Assembly: GCA_963714155.1 (NCBI GenBank)
Contig: OY970236.1
Coordinates: 1,488,001 to 1,552,000, forward strand
DNA: 64,000 nucleotides
Direction of reading: 5' to 3'
From: VRUE01 sp963714155
GTDB lineage: Bacteria > Actinomycetota > Thermoleophilia > Solirubrobacterales > 70-9
This document shows, one piece after another, positions 16,084 to 25,354 of this stretch. How positions within the stretch are numbered: the first letter of the stretch is position 1; each line of letters opens with the position of its first letter. Made by a program: the position numbers and the translations under genes. Below the pieces are notes generated by a model that saw nothing but the letters and a program-made list of their open reading frames with translations, made no database searches and was not told the DNA's origin.

Positions 16084-18706
16084 ATGAAGGCCACTGAGAT
16101 CCGCCAGACCTACCTCTCCTTTTTCGAGGAGCGCGGGCACAAGATCGTGCCGTCGGCATCGCTGGTGCCCTCAGCGCACGATCCCTCGGTACTGCTGACA
16201 ACTGCCGGCATGCAGCCGTTCAAGCCCTACTTCCTCGGCCGCGAAAAGCCGCCGGCGCCGCGCCTCGCCGACGTGCAGAAGTGCTTTCGCACGACCGACA
16301 TCGAGGAGGTCGGCAACACCGCCCGCCACCTCACCTTTTTCGAGATGCTCGGTAACTGGAGTTTCGGCGATTACTTCAAGGAGGAGTCGATCCCCTGGGG
16401 CTGGGAGCTCTCCACCCAGGGCTTCGGCATGGATCCGGAGCGGATCTGGGTCACCGTCTTCGGCGGCGACGAGGAGCTCGGGCTCGGGCCCGGACGAGGA
16501 GGCGATCGAGATCTGGCGGGGGGTTGGGGTGCCCGACGAGCGCATCGTCCGCCTCGGCCGCGAGGACAACTTCTGGCAGGGCGGGCCGACCGGCCCCTGC
16601 GGCCCCTGTTCCGAGCTCTATCTCGACCGCGGCCCGGAGTTCGGTGCCGAGGGCGAGCGGCCGGGCGACGATACCGACCGCTTCCTCGAGTTCTGGAACC
16701 ACGTCTTCATGAGCTACGACCTCGGCGCTGACGGCTCGTTGACGCCGTTGCCGATGCGCAACATCGATACGGGTATGGGGCTGGACCGGATGGCGGCGGT
16801 CCTACAGGACGTGCCCTCGGTCTACGAGACAGATCTGGTCAGGCCGCTGATCGACCTCGCCGAGGAGATGTCGGGGCATGCCTACGCTGAGGGTGGCGCG
16901 GTGACGCGGGCGATGCGGATCGTCGCCGACCACTCGCGCGGCGCCAGCTTCCTGATCGCCGATGGCGTCGTGCCCTCCAATGAGGACCGTGGCTACATCC
17001 TGCGCCGGATCATGCGGCGGGCGATCCAGCAGGGCCGCACGCTTGGGCTCGAGGCGCCATGGCTGGGGCGCTTCGCCGAGCGCACGATCGAGGTGATGGG
17101 GGAGGCCTACCCGGAGCTGGCTGCCGAGCGGGAGACGATCGCCCGCTGGGTTGGTGACGAGGAGGAGAGCTTCGGCCGCACCCTGGAGCGGGGCACGGAG
17201 TTGCTCGAGCGCCTGGTCGCCGAGGCGAAGGAATCGGAGACTTCCTGGATCGAGGCCGCCGCCGCCTTCGAGCTTCATGACACCTACGGCTTCCCTTATG
17301 ACCTGACCAAGGAGTTGCTCAGCGAGCAGGGTCTCTCGGTCGATGACGGCGGCTTCGAGGAGCTGATGGAGGAGCAGCGCCAGCGCTCGCGGGTCGGCTC
17401 GGCGACCGCGCACGGATCCGAGGATCGCCACGAGCGGGTGATCGCCTTCGCCGGCTCGGTCGCGCCGACCCGTTTCGTCGGCTACGAGATGCTGCGCTCG
17501 ACCACCGGCCTCGCCGCGGTCGAGCGCGAGGACGGTCGGGCGCTGGTCAAGCTCGAGCAGAGCCCTTTCTACGCCGAGGGTGGCGGCCAGGTCGCCGACT
17601 CGGGCCTGCTGCGCTGGCCCGGCGGTGAGGCCCGCGTGGTCGACGTTTACCGGGTTGGTGACGATCAAGCGCTGGAGGTGGAGCTGTCGGCCGCCATCGA
17701 CGAGAGCGCCGCGGTCGAAGCCGAGGTCGACCACGAGGTCCGCCACGCGACGATGCGCAACCACACTGCCACCCACCTGCTGCACGCGGCGCTGCGTGAG
17801 CAGCTCGGCACGCACGTGCGCCAGGCGGGTTCGGCGGTGCGCCCCGACAAGCTGCGCTTCGACTTCACCCACGGCCAGGGCCTCAGCGGCGAGGAGCTGC
17901 GCCAGGTCGAGGACCGCGTCAACGAGTGGATCAAGGCGAGCCGGCCGGTGCGCTGGATCGAGATGGAGCGCGCCGAGGCGGAGCGCCTCGGCGCAATGGC
18001 GCTTTTCGGCGAGAAGTACGGCGAGTGGGTCCGCGTGGTCGAGGTCGACGGCGTCTCGCGCGAGCTCTGCGGCGGCACCCACGTCGCCAACACCGCCGAG
18101 GTCGGCATCTTCAAGATCTCCTCGGAGGGCTCCAGCGCCGCCAACGTGCGCCGGATCGAGGCGCTCAGCGGCCCGGCGGCGATCGATTGGTTCCGCCAGC
18201 GCGAGCAGCGGCTGGACGAGGTGGGCGAGTTGCTCGGCTCGCCCCAGGACCCGATTGCCGGTGCCCGGCGCGCCGCCGAGGGCCTGCGCGAGGCCGGCAA
18301 GGGCGCCGAGCAGGCGCAGAAGCAGCTACTCGGCGAGGAGGCCGAGCGCCTGGTCGCCGAGGCCGTCGATGTGAACGGCGTCAAGCTCGCCGTCTCGCGG
18401 GCGCCACTGGCCGATCAAAAGCAGCTGCTCGAGCTCGCCAATCGAGTCCAATCGAAGCTCGGCGGCGACGCCGCCGTCGCCCTCGGTGGGGCCGAGGGCA
18501 GCAAGGTCGCACTCGTCGTCCTCGTTTCCAAGGGCGCGGTCGAGCGCGGTCTCTCCGCGGCCGCGGTCGTGCGCGAGGCGGCGCCGATCGTCGGTGGTGG
18601 CGGCGGCGGTCGCGACGACATGGCCCAGGCCGGCGGCAAGGACGCCGGCAAGCTCGATGAGGCGCTGGTAGTTGCCCGTTCAGCGCTCGAACGCGCGGCC
18701 GGCTAG
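16084..18706 (+). CDS. alaS: Alanyl-tRNA synthetase, reading frame broken by one extra base
   Basis: Class II synthetase for tRNA-Ala. Catalytic-domain residues from ATG 16084 run to LGLGP (codon ending 16491). After a single surplus G at 16492/16493 the sequence resumes in the next frame (DEEAIEIWRGVGVPDERIV) and continues to 18706. Corrected length is about 873 residues, normal for AlaRS. Editing-domain motifs HTATHLLHAAL and CGGTHV and the C-terminal oligomerisation region are intact. The enzyme is essential and no second copy is visible, so an assembly or sequencing indel is the likeliest cause. A TAGGCT box lies 9 nt before the ATG. Confidence 0.9.
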
Positions 18707-18709
18707 GCG

Positions 18710-19114
18710 ATGCGGGTCCTCGCCCTCGACTACGGCACCGCCCGCACCGGCTGTGCGATCTCCGACCCGAGCGGCACCCTGGCGACGCCGCTGCCGGTGA
18801 TCGAGCCGTCCGAGGCGCGCTCGGTCGCCGACCTCGTCAGCAAGTACGAGGTCGAGCGGGTCGTCGTCGGCCTGCCCCTGCATCTCAGCGGCGAGGAAGG
18901 CAGCCAGGCGGCGCTGACGCGAACCTTCTGCACCGAACTGGAAGCCGTCCTCGACATCCCGGTGGAGACCTACGACGAGCGGCTGACCACCCGCATGGCC
19001 GAGGTGAGCAAGCGCGAAGGCGCTGCCGCGGCGCCCGACTCACTGGCCGCCGCGCACCTGTTGCAGGCCTACCTCGCCGGCCGCGCGGCGATCGAGGAAG
19101 GCGACGATGAGTGA
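18710..19114 (+). CDS. ruvX: Holliday-junction resolvase-like RuvX/YqgF
   Basis: 134 residues with the RNase H-like fold of YqgF: the opening strand LALDYGTARTGCAISD with the first catalytic Asp, VVVGLPLHLSG, TYDERLTT, and a late DSLAAAHLLQAYL helix with the last acidic residue. The family resolves branched DNA and processes pre-16S rRNA. It starts 4 bp after alaS and overlaps mltG by 8 bp; alaS-ruvX-mltG is a conserved order in many Gram-positives. Confidence 0.92.
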   Translation: MRVLALDYGTARTGCAISDPSGTLATPLPVIEPSEARSVADLVSKYEVERVVVGLPLHLSGEEGSQAALTRTFCTELEAVLDIPVETYDERLTTRMAEVSKREGAAAAPDSLAAAHLLQAYLAGRAAIEEGDDE

Positions 19115-20204
19115 CGATTTCTTCGTCGACGACGATGACCCGCAGGCGCTGGAGCGGGAGCAGCGTCGCCGCGAACGCGAGCAGCGCCGCGCCAAGCGAG
19201 AGCAGAAGCGTGGCGGCAGGGAGGCCGCCTCGGAGCCAGTAGCGGCCGCGGCAGCTCCAGCTCCACCACCCGCGGCTGCAGCCTCGCCACCCGCGGCGCG
19301 GCCACCGACTGCGGAGGCCCCGAAGGGCCCAAAGCCGCCCAAGCGACCGCCCTCGAATCGGCGCCGCCTCGGCATCACCGGTGCGCTGGCCGCGGTCCTG
19401 CTCGGCGTCGTCGTCATCGCGGCGCTCGCCTACAAGCACTTCCACCACAGCGACCCGCCGCCACCCGTGGTCGTGCGGACGATCACGGTGACGGTCCCCG
19501 AGGGCTACAGCCGCGCCCAGACCGCTGAACTCGCCAAGCAGGAAGGCCTGCGCGGCAGCTACGAGCAGGCCAGCGTGAGCTCCAAGTACCTCGACCCGGC
19601 CAAGTACGGCGGCAAGAGCGCCGTGGATCTCGAGGGCTTCCTCTTTCCCGACACCTTCGAACTGGTCAAGCACGCCAGCGCCGCCAACCTGGTGCAGCTG
19701 CAGCTCGAAGACTTCAAGCGCCGGATCGCCGGCGTCGACATGAGCTACGCCCGCTCGAAGAACCTGACGGTCTACGACGTGCTGACAATCGCCTCGATGA
19801 TCGAGGACGAGGCCGGGCTGGAAAGCCAGCGCAAGCTCGTTGCCGCGGTGATCTACAACCGCTTGCACGAAGGGATGCCGCTGGGCATCGACGCGACCAC
19901 CCGCTTCGCCACCGGCAACTACACCGAGCCGCTGACCGAATCCGAACTGGCGGTCGACTCTCCCTACAACACGCGCACGAATACGGGTCTGCCGCCGGGG
20001 CCGATCAATAGCCCCGGCCTCGCATCGATCGAGGCCGCCGCGCGCCCGGCCAAGGTCGACTACCTCTTTTACGTGGCTGAGCCCGGCGCCTGCAACAAGC
20101 TCGCCTTCTCCACCACCGAAGCCGAATTCAACGCCGACGTCGAACGCTACAACTCGGCCCGTGAAGCAGCCGGGGGTAACTCGCCCGACAGCTGCGGGGA
20201 ATAG
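19107..20204 (+). CDS. mltG: Endolytic murein transglycosylase MltG
   Basis: Cuts nascent glycan strands in peptidoglycan. The 365-residue protein has a charged cytoplasmic N-terminus with an Arg/Glu-rich helix (10-40) and an Ala/Pro-rich stretch (45-85), one transmembrane helix (about 90-110), then the extracytoplasmic domain. Family marks are VPEGYSRAQTAELA (LysM-like part), GFLFPDTFEL, ASMIEDEAG with the catalytic Glu, AAVIYNRL and the YNTRTNTGLPPGPINSPG stretch. It overlaps ruvX by 8 bp and aroE follows 2 bp later. Confidence 0.93.
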   Translation: MSDDFFVDDDDPQALEREQRRREREQRRAKREQKRGGREAASEPVAAAAAPAPPPAAAASPPAARPPTAEAPKGPKPPKRPPSNRRRLGITGALAAVLLGVVVIAALAYKHFHHSDPPPPVVVRTITVTVPEGYSRAQTAELAKQEGLRGSYEQASVSSKYLDPAKYGGKSAVDLEGFLFPDTFELVKHASAANLVQLQLEDFKRRIAGVDMSYARSKNLTVYDVLTIASMIEDEAGLESQRKLVAAVIYNRLHEGMPLGIDATTRFATGNYTEPLTESELAVDSPYNTRTNTGLPPGPINSPGLASIEAAARPAKVDYLFYVAEPGACNKLAFSTTEAEFNADVERYNSAREAAGGNSPDSCGE

Positions 20205-20206
20205 CG

Positions 20207-20998
20207 GTGCCACGGCTCGCCGTCCTCGGCTATCCGGTTGGCCACTCGCGTTCGCCGGCGATGCAGAGCGCGGCCCTGGCCGAGTTGGGGCTGGGCGACG
20301 AGTGGAGCTACGAGGCGATCGAGGTCGCTCCCGACGGCTTCGAGGCGCGGGTGCGGGCGATGCCGGGCGAAGGCTTCGCCGGGGCCAACGTCACGGTCCC
20401 GCACAAGGGCGCGGCCCTTTCGCTGGCCGACGAGCTCTCCGAGACCGCCCGCGAGATCGGTGCCGCCAACACGCTCGTCTTCGCCGATGGCGAGGTGCGG
20501 GCCGAGAACACGGACGCCGAGGGATTCCTGCGTTCCCTGCCTGGCTCCCCAAGCGATAAGCGCTCACTGGTCCTCGGCGCGGGTGGCGCCGCCCGCGCAA
20601 TTGTCTGGGCCTTGCTGCGCGAGGGTGCGGAGGTGGACGTCTGGAACCGCACCGAGCTGCGCTCGCAGCATCTATGCGAGGAACTTGGTGGCAGCACCGT
20701 TGGTGCGCCCGAGCAGGGGACCTATGAGCTGATCGTCAACACGACGGCGGTGGGCCTCGGTGGAGAGGACCCGTTTGCCGAGTTGCCGCTCCTCGCCGCC
20801 GCCTTCACGACCGATCAAACCGTGGTCGACATGGTCTACGGCGGTGAGCCCACCGCCTTGCTCCGTGCCGCGGATGCGGCTGGCGCCGTCACCGTCGACG
20901 GCATCGAGATCCTCGTCCAGCAAGGCGCTCTCTCGCTGGAAACCTGGACCACTCGCCCCGCTCCCCTCGACACGATGCGCGCCGCCGCTCGCGCCTGA
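20207..20998 (+). CDS. aroE: Shikimate dehydrogenase
   Basis: Reduces 3-dehydroshikimate to shikimate with NADPH. The 263-residue protein contains the substrate-binding GHSRSPAM, the catalytic-lysine segment ANVTVPHKGAA, ENTDAEGF, and the nucleotide-binding LGAGGAARAIVWAL. The start is GTG, 2 bp after mltG. It is the first gene of an aroE-aroC-aroKB-aroQ cluster on the same strand. Confidence 0.94.
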   Translation: MPRLAVLGYPVGHSRSPAMQSAALAELGLGDEWSYEAIEVAPDGFEARVRAMPGEGFAGANVTVPHKGAALSLADELSETAREIGAANTLVFADGEVRAENTDAEGFLRSLPGSPSDKRSLVLGAGGAARAIVWALLREGAEVDVWNRTELRSQHLCEELGGSTVGAPEQGTYELIVNTTAVGLGGEDPFAELPLLAAAFTTDQTVVDMVYGGEPTALLRAADAAGAVTVDGIEILVQQGALSLETWTTRPAPLDTMRAAARA

Positions 20999-21010
20999 GC
21001 GATCCGCCGA

Positions 21011-21016
21011 TAGCCT
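21011..21016 (+). promoter_or_regulatory. -10 box TAGCCT, 9 nt before aroC
   Basis: Lies in the 27-bp gap between aroE and aroC and could give aroC and the downstream shikimate genes an extra near-leaderless promoter. Confidence 0.35.
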
Positions 21017-21025
21017 TGCGGGCCG

Positions 21026-22192
21026 ATGAGCGGGTTTAGGTTCACCACAGCGGGCGAGTCGCACGGGCCGGGTCTCGTTGCGATCGTCGAGGGAATGCCA
21101 GCGGGGCTCGAGCTCGACCGCGAGGCGCTCGATGCCGACATGGCGCGGCGCCAGCTCGGCCACGGGCGCGGCGGACGGATGAAAATCGAGACTGACACGG
21201 TCGAGGTTCGCTCCGGGCTGCGCCACGGCCGCACACTTGGCAGCCCGATCGCCGTCCTCGTCGCCAACCGCGACTACGCCAACTGGGAGGAGCGGATGAA
21301 CCCGTGGCCGGTCGATGCGACGGTCGACGAAGTCCACCTGCCGCGCCCCGGTCACGCCGACCTCGTCGGCGCCCAGAAGTACGGCCACGACGACATCCGC
21401 AACGTGCTCGAGCGGGCCAGCGCGCGTGAGACCGCCGCCCGCGTCGCCGCCGGCTCGGTCGCTCGCGGCTTCCTCACCGCGCTCGGTGTGAGCGTGCACA
21501 GCCACGTCACCCAGATCGCCTCCGTGGTCGCTCCCGAGCGCGAGGATCTCGGCCCCGACGACTTCGCCTCCGTCGATGACGATCCGGTGCGCTGCCTCGA
21601 CGCCGAGGCGAGCGCCGCGATGGTTGCCGAGATCAACCGCCTGCGCAAGGCGAACGAGAGCCTCGGCGGCACCTTCGAGGTACGCGCCTTCGGCCTCGTC
21701 CCTGGCCTCGGCTCGCACATCTCCTGGGAAGACCGCCTCGACGGCCGGCTCGCCGGTGCCGTCGCCTCGATCCAGTCGGTCAAGGGCGTCGCGATCGGCG
21801 AAGCCTGGGACGTCGCCGGCCGGCCCGGCTCGGAGGCCCACGATGAGATCTTCTGGTCGCAAGAGCGGGGCTACTTCCGCGAGACCAACCACGCCGGTGG
21901 GCTGGAGGGAGGCATGACCAACGGCCTACCGCTCTCGGTTCGCGCCGCGATCAAGCCGATCTCGACCTTGACCAAGCCACTGCGCTCGGTCGACACCGAG
22001 ACCAAGGAACCCGCCCAGGCGCTGCGCGAGCGCACCGACTCGACCGTGGTGCCAGCCGCGGCCGTGGTCGCCGAGGCGATGGTCTGCCTCGTCCTCGCCC
22101 GCACCTACCGCGAGAAGTTCGGCGGCGACCACATCAACGACGTGCTCGCCGCGGTCGACGCCTACAAGAAGCGCATCGACTTCCGCGGATGA
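21026..22192 (+). CDS. aroC: Chorismate synthase
   Basis: Converts EPSP to chorismate using reduced FMN. 388 residues of normal length, with the signatures GESHGPGLVAIVEGMPAG near the N-terminus, the RASARETAARVAAG region and the C-terminal DSTVVPAAAVV motif. The stop overlaps an in-frame ATG of the next gene by 4 bp. Confidence 0.95.
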   Translation: MSGFRFTTAGESHGPGLVAIVEGMPAGLELDREALDADMARRQLGHGRGGRMKIETDTVEVRSGLRHGRTLGSPIAVLVANRDYANWEERMNPWPVDATVDEVHLPRPGHADLVGAQKYGHDDIRNVLERASARETAARVAAGSVARGFLTALGVSVHSHVTQIASVVAPEREDLGPDDFASVDDDPVRCLDAEASAAMVAEINRLRKANESLGGTFEVRAFGLVPGLGSHISWEDRLDGRLAGAVASIQSVKGVAIGEAWDVAGRPGSEAHDEIFWSQERGYFRETNHAGGLEGGMTNGLPLSVRAAIKPISTLTKPLRSVDTETKEPAQALRERTDSTVVPAAAVVAEAMVCLVLARTYREKFGGDHINDVLAAVDAYKKRIDFRG

Positions 22193-22193
22193 G

Positions 22194-22230
22194 CCCTCCC
22201 TTTACCCCCTCAGAGGTGGTCAAGGGGGGG
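22194..22230. repeat. REP-like hairpin repeat, copy 2
   Basis: Same layout as 13557-13593: 13-nt arms (22194-22206 and 22218-22230) around an 11-nt loop CCCTCAGAGGT. The arms pair less well here (one G-T and one mismatch). It lies between the aroC stop and the likely aroKB start. Confidence 0.65.
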
Positions 22231-22239
22231 GCGAGTGTG

Positions 22240-23769
22240 ATGAAGCCCGCACTCGTCTTCATTGGCTTCATGGGGGCTGGGAAGTCGACGGCGCTGGCGG
22301 CGGCTCGTGACGCCGGCTTGGCGACGGTCGAGATCGACGCGCTGATGGAAGAGGCGTTCGGCAAGCCGATCCGGCAGGCCTTCGAAGAGGACGGCGAGGA
22401 CGCCTTCCGGGCGCGCGAGGCCGAGGTGGTTGGCTCGCTGCTCGAGGGGGCCGACGGCGGCGCGATCGCGCTTGGCGGCGGCAGCGTTCTCTCCGACCGG
22501 GTGCGTGCGGCCCTCGGCCGCCACTTCGTCGTCTGGCTGCAGGTTGATGCGCGCGAGGCCTGGCGCCGCATCGCCCGCAGCGACCGGCCGCTTGCCAGCA
22601 ACGCCGAGGACGTCGAGCGCTTGCTGCAGGAGCGCCTCCCCTTTTACGAGTCGCTGGCCGACGCGATCCTGCCCAGCGGTGATCGGGGCCTTGTCTCGCG
22701 CGCGATGTCCTCGCTCATCGCGCTGACCGAGCTCCCCGACAGCACGAAGATGCTCTGGGCGACAAGTTCCTCCGGTGAGTACCCAGTGTTCGTTGGTCCC
22801 GGGCTTCTCGGCACCGGCCCGTGGCCATTGCCTGGGGAGCGCTTCTGCATCACCGACTCCGCTGTCGGCCCGCTCTACGCCGAGCAGCTCGGACCACTCG
22901 CCGGCCGGGTCGAGGTGCACCCAGGCGAGCAGGCCAAGACGATGGCGGAGGCCGAGCGGGTGCTGCGCGAGCTGGCCCGGCTGGGGATGACGCGGGAGGA
23001 TCACGTGGTCGCTCTCGGCGGCGGTGTCGTCGGCGACTTGGCCGGCTTCTGCGCCCACCTCTACCAGCGCGGAGTGCCAGTCGTGCAAGTTCCGACCACG
23101 CTCGTTGCCCAGGTCGACTCCGCCTACGGCGGCAAGACCGGGGTCGATCTGCCGGAGGGCAAGAACTACGCCGGGGCCTATCAGCTGCCGGCCGCGGTTA
23201 TCGCCGATACCGCGACGCTGGACAGCTTGCCGCAGGAGGAGCTGGCGGCCGGATTCGTCGAGCTGCTCAAGACCGGCCTGCTCGCCGGCGGTGACCTTTG
23301 GGAGCGAACGCGTGCGCTCGAGGCGCTCGTCCCCGAGCAGCTCGCTGACCTGGTCTTCGCCTGCGCTCTCTACAAGTGCGAGGTGGTCGCCGCCGACGAG
23401 CGCGACGCCGGCCTGCGCGCCGTGCTCAACCTTGGCCACACGGTCGGGCACGCGATCGAGGCAGCGAGCGACTACTCGCGCTATCGCCACGGCGAGGCGG
23501 TCGGGCTTGGCCTGCTGGCGGCGCTCCGCCTCTCCGATGCGCCGGGGCTGCGCGACGAGGTCGAGGTGATCCTCGGGCGGCACGGGCTGCCGACCAACCT
23601 TGACCCCTCGGTTGATTTGGACGAGACGCTTGCAGCGCTGCAGCGCGACAAGAAGCGCACCGCCGAGGGCGTCGGCTTCGTCCTGCTCTCCAAGCCGGGC
23701 GAACCCCGAATCGGTCAGCTGGCCGATCCGGCTAAGGTCGAGGCCGCCGTGAAGGAGCTCTACGCATGA
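22240..23769 (+). CDS. aroKB: Fused shikimate kinase / 3-dehydroquinate synthase (AroK-AroB)
   Basis: One 509-residue polypeptide with two shikimate-pathway enzymes. Residues 1-165 are shikimate kinase (Walker A FMGAGKST, LGGGSVL, the RP-containing lid RSDRPLAS). Residues 180-509 are 3-dehydroquinate synthase (EQAKTM, VALGGGVVGDLAGF, PTTLVAQVDSAYGGKTG, metal-binding NLGHTVGHAIE and HGEAVGLG). I chose ATG 22240; the in-frame ATG 22189 overlaps the aroC stop but adds 17 residues made from a hairpin repeat. The fusion gives equal amounts of pathway steps 2 and 5. It overlaps aroQ by 4 bp. Confidence 0.92.
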   Translation: MKPALVFIGFMGAGKSTALAAARDAGLATVEIDALMEEAFGKPIRQAFEEDGEDAFRAREAEVVGSLLEGADGGAIALGGGSVLSDRVRAALGRHFVVWLQVDAREAWRRIARSDRPLASNAEDVERLLQERLPFYESLADAILPSGDRGLVSRAMSSLIALTELPDSTKMLWATSSSGEYPVFVGPGLLGTGPWPLPGERFCITDSAVGPLYAEQLGPLAGRVEVHPGEQAKTMAEAERVLRELARLGMTREDHVVALGGGVVGDLAGFCAHLYQRGVPVVQVPTTLVAQVDSAYGGKTGVDLPEGKNYAGAYQLPAAVIADTATLDSLPQEELAAGFVELLKTGLLAGGDLWERTRALEALVPEQLADLVFACALYKCEVVAADERDAGLRAVLNLGHTVGHAIEAASDYSRYRHGEAVGLGLLAALRLSDAPGLRDEVEVILGRHGLPTNLDPSVDLDETLAALQRDKKRTAEGVGFVLLSKPGEPRIGQLADPAKVEAAVKELYA

Positions 23770-24224
23770 CCACTTCGCACAATCGCGTCGCCGTTCTGCA
23801 TGGCGTCAACTTCGACATCCTTGATCGCCGCGACCCCGAGGTTTACGGGGGTCTATCCCTGCGTGACCTCGAGACCAAGGTCGAACGCTGGGCGCGTGAG
23901 CTGGGGTTGGAGACGATCTGCTTCCAGACCAACTCCGAGAGCGAGTTCGTCGAGTACCTGCACCGGCTGCCGGAGATGGCCGACGCCTCGCTGGTCAATG
24001 CCGGCGCCTGGTCGCACTACAGCCGCGCGATCGCCGATGCGCTCGATGTCGCCCAGCTGCCGTCGGTCGAGGTGCACCTCTCGAACGTCGAGGCCCGCGA
24101 TGAGTGGCGCAAGCTCTCGGTCTTCGACGGCCTGGTCCTGGCCAAGATCTTCGGCAAGGGGCCCGACGGCTATCGCGAGGCGTTGCAGCTGCTCGCCGGT
24201 GAGCTCGGCGCCGGGCCGAGTTGA
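23766..24224 (+). CDS. aroQ: 3-Dehydroquinate dehydratase, type II
   Basis: 152 residues, the usual size of the dodecameric type II enzyme. Family landmarks are recognisable but unusual: HGVNFDILDRRDPEVYG in place of the common NGPNLNLLGxREPxxYG, QTNSESEF, VNAGAWSHYS in place of NPGAYTHTS, and EVHLSN. The catalytic Tyr of the first motif and the active-site His of the third are present. The gene is coupled to aroKB upstream and to the M24 peptidase downstream. Confidence 0.88.
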   Translation: MTTSHNRVAVLHGVNFDILDRRDPEVYGGLSLRDLETKVERWARELGLETICFQTNSESEFVEYLHRLPEMADASLVNAGAWSHYSRAIADALDVAQLPSVEVHLSNVEARDEWRKLSVFDGLVLAKIFGKGPDGYREALQLLAGELGAGPS

Positions 24225-25282
24225 TGTCAAGCCGCGCCGATCGCCTCGCGGCGCTGGTCGCCGCCCGTGAGCTCGACTGCCTGCTCGTCACCGACCTGGT
24301 CAACGTCGGCTACCTGACCGGCTTCGGCGGCACCAACGGGGCCTGCATCTGCGGCGCCGAGCAGCGCGTCTTCCTCACCGACTTTCGCTACACCGAGCGC
24401 GCCGAAGCCGAGGTCGAGGGCTGGGACATCGTCACGGTCGCCGACGATTGGCTGGGGGGGGTCGCCAGTCGCCTCAGTGGCAAGACCGGCTTCGAGGACC
24501 ACCACATGGCAGTACGGACACTGAAACGCCTGGAGGAGAAACTGCCGGACGGAGTTTCGCTCGAGGGAGCGGCCGGAACGGTGGAGAAGCTGCGCCGGGT
24601 CAAGGACGAGGCCGAGCTGGCGGCGATCGCCGCCGCCGCCGAGCTCGCCGACGAGATCTGGCGCTGGTCGTTGGAGCGCGGCCTCGCCGGGCGCAGCGAG
24701 CTCGACGTCGCCCGCGCTGCCGAGGCGCGGATGCGCGAGCAGGGCGCCGAGCCTTCCTTTCCGACCATCGTCGCCGCCGGCCCCAACGGCGCCTTGCCGC
24801 ACGCCGAGCCTGGCGAGCGCGAGATCGGGCGCGGTGAGCTGGTCGTCTTCGACATGGGCGCCAAGCTCGACGGCTACTGCTCGGACGGCACCCGCACCTT
24901 TGCCACCGGCGAGCCCGGCGAAGCAGCCCGCGCTGTCTACGAGACCGTGCGCGAGGCGCAGGAGGCGGCGCTCGCTGCCGTCAAGGCTGGCGTCAAGGCC
25001 GAAAACGTCGACGGCGTCGCCCGCGAGCTGATTGCGGCCGCCGGGCACGGCGAGCGCTTCGGCCACGGGCTCGGGCACGGCGTCGGCCTCGAGGTGCACG
25101 AGGAGCCGCGGGTCTCGCCGCGCTCGGAGGACGTTCTGGAGCCGGGCGAAGTGGTGACGATCGAGCCAGGGATCTACCTGCCCGGAGAACTGGGCGTGCG
25201 GATCGAGGATCTGGTCGTCGTCACCGCCGAGGGCTACCGCAATCTCAGCGGCCTGCCCAAGCAGATGCAGCTGGTCGAATAG
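24224..25282 (+). CDS. M24 Xaa-Pro aminopeptidase/dipeptidase
   Basis: 352 residues with an N-terminal creatinase-like domain (1-115; VGYLTGFGGTNG) and a pita-bread catalytic domain. Dimetal ligands appear in order: VFDMGAKLDGYCSD (two Asp), GHGLGHGVGLEVHEEP (His), TIEPGIYL (Glu) and RIEDLVVV (Glu). In many Gram-positives this gene follows aroQ and precedes efp; here efp is 3.8 kb away. A TTG 3 bp upstream is also in frame. Confidence 0.9.
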   Translation: MSSRADRLAALVAARELDCLLVTDLVNVGYLTGFGGTNGACICGAEQRVFLTDFRYTERAEAEVEGWDIVTVADDWLGGVASRLSGKTGFEDHHMAVRTLKRLEEKLPDGVSLEGAAGTVEKLRRVKDEAELAAIAAAAELADEIWRWSLERGLAGRSELDVARAAEARMREQGAEPSFPTIVAAGPNGALPHAEPGEREIGRGELVVFDMGAKLDGYCSDGTRTFATGEPGEAARAVYETVREAQEAALAAVKAGVKAENVDGVARELIAAAGHGERFGHGLGHGVGLEVHEEPRVSPRSEDVLEPGEVVTIEPGIYLPGELGVRIEDLVVVTAEGYRNLSGLPKQMQLVE

Positions 25283-25354
25283 AACGGCAGGTCTGCTGCA
25301 ACGCTCATTGCGCCGGCCGCGACGGTCGATCAGCGCAAGGTGAACGCGATCGCG

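Noticed and set aside
16480..16510. Programmed ribosomal frameshift in alaS
   Set aside because: No slippery codon, stop codon or stimulatory structure at the junction; an extra base is simpler.
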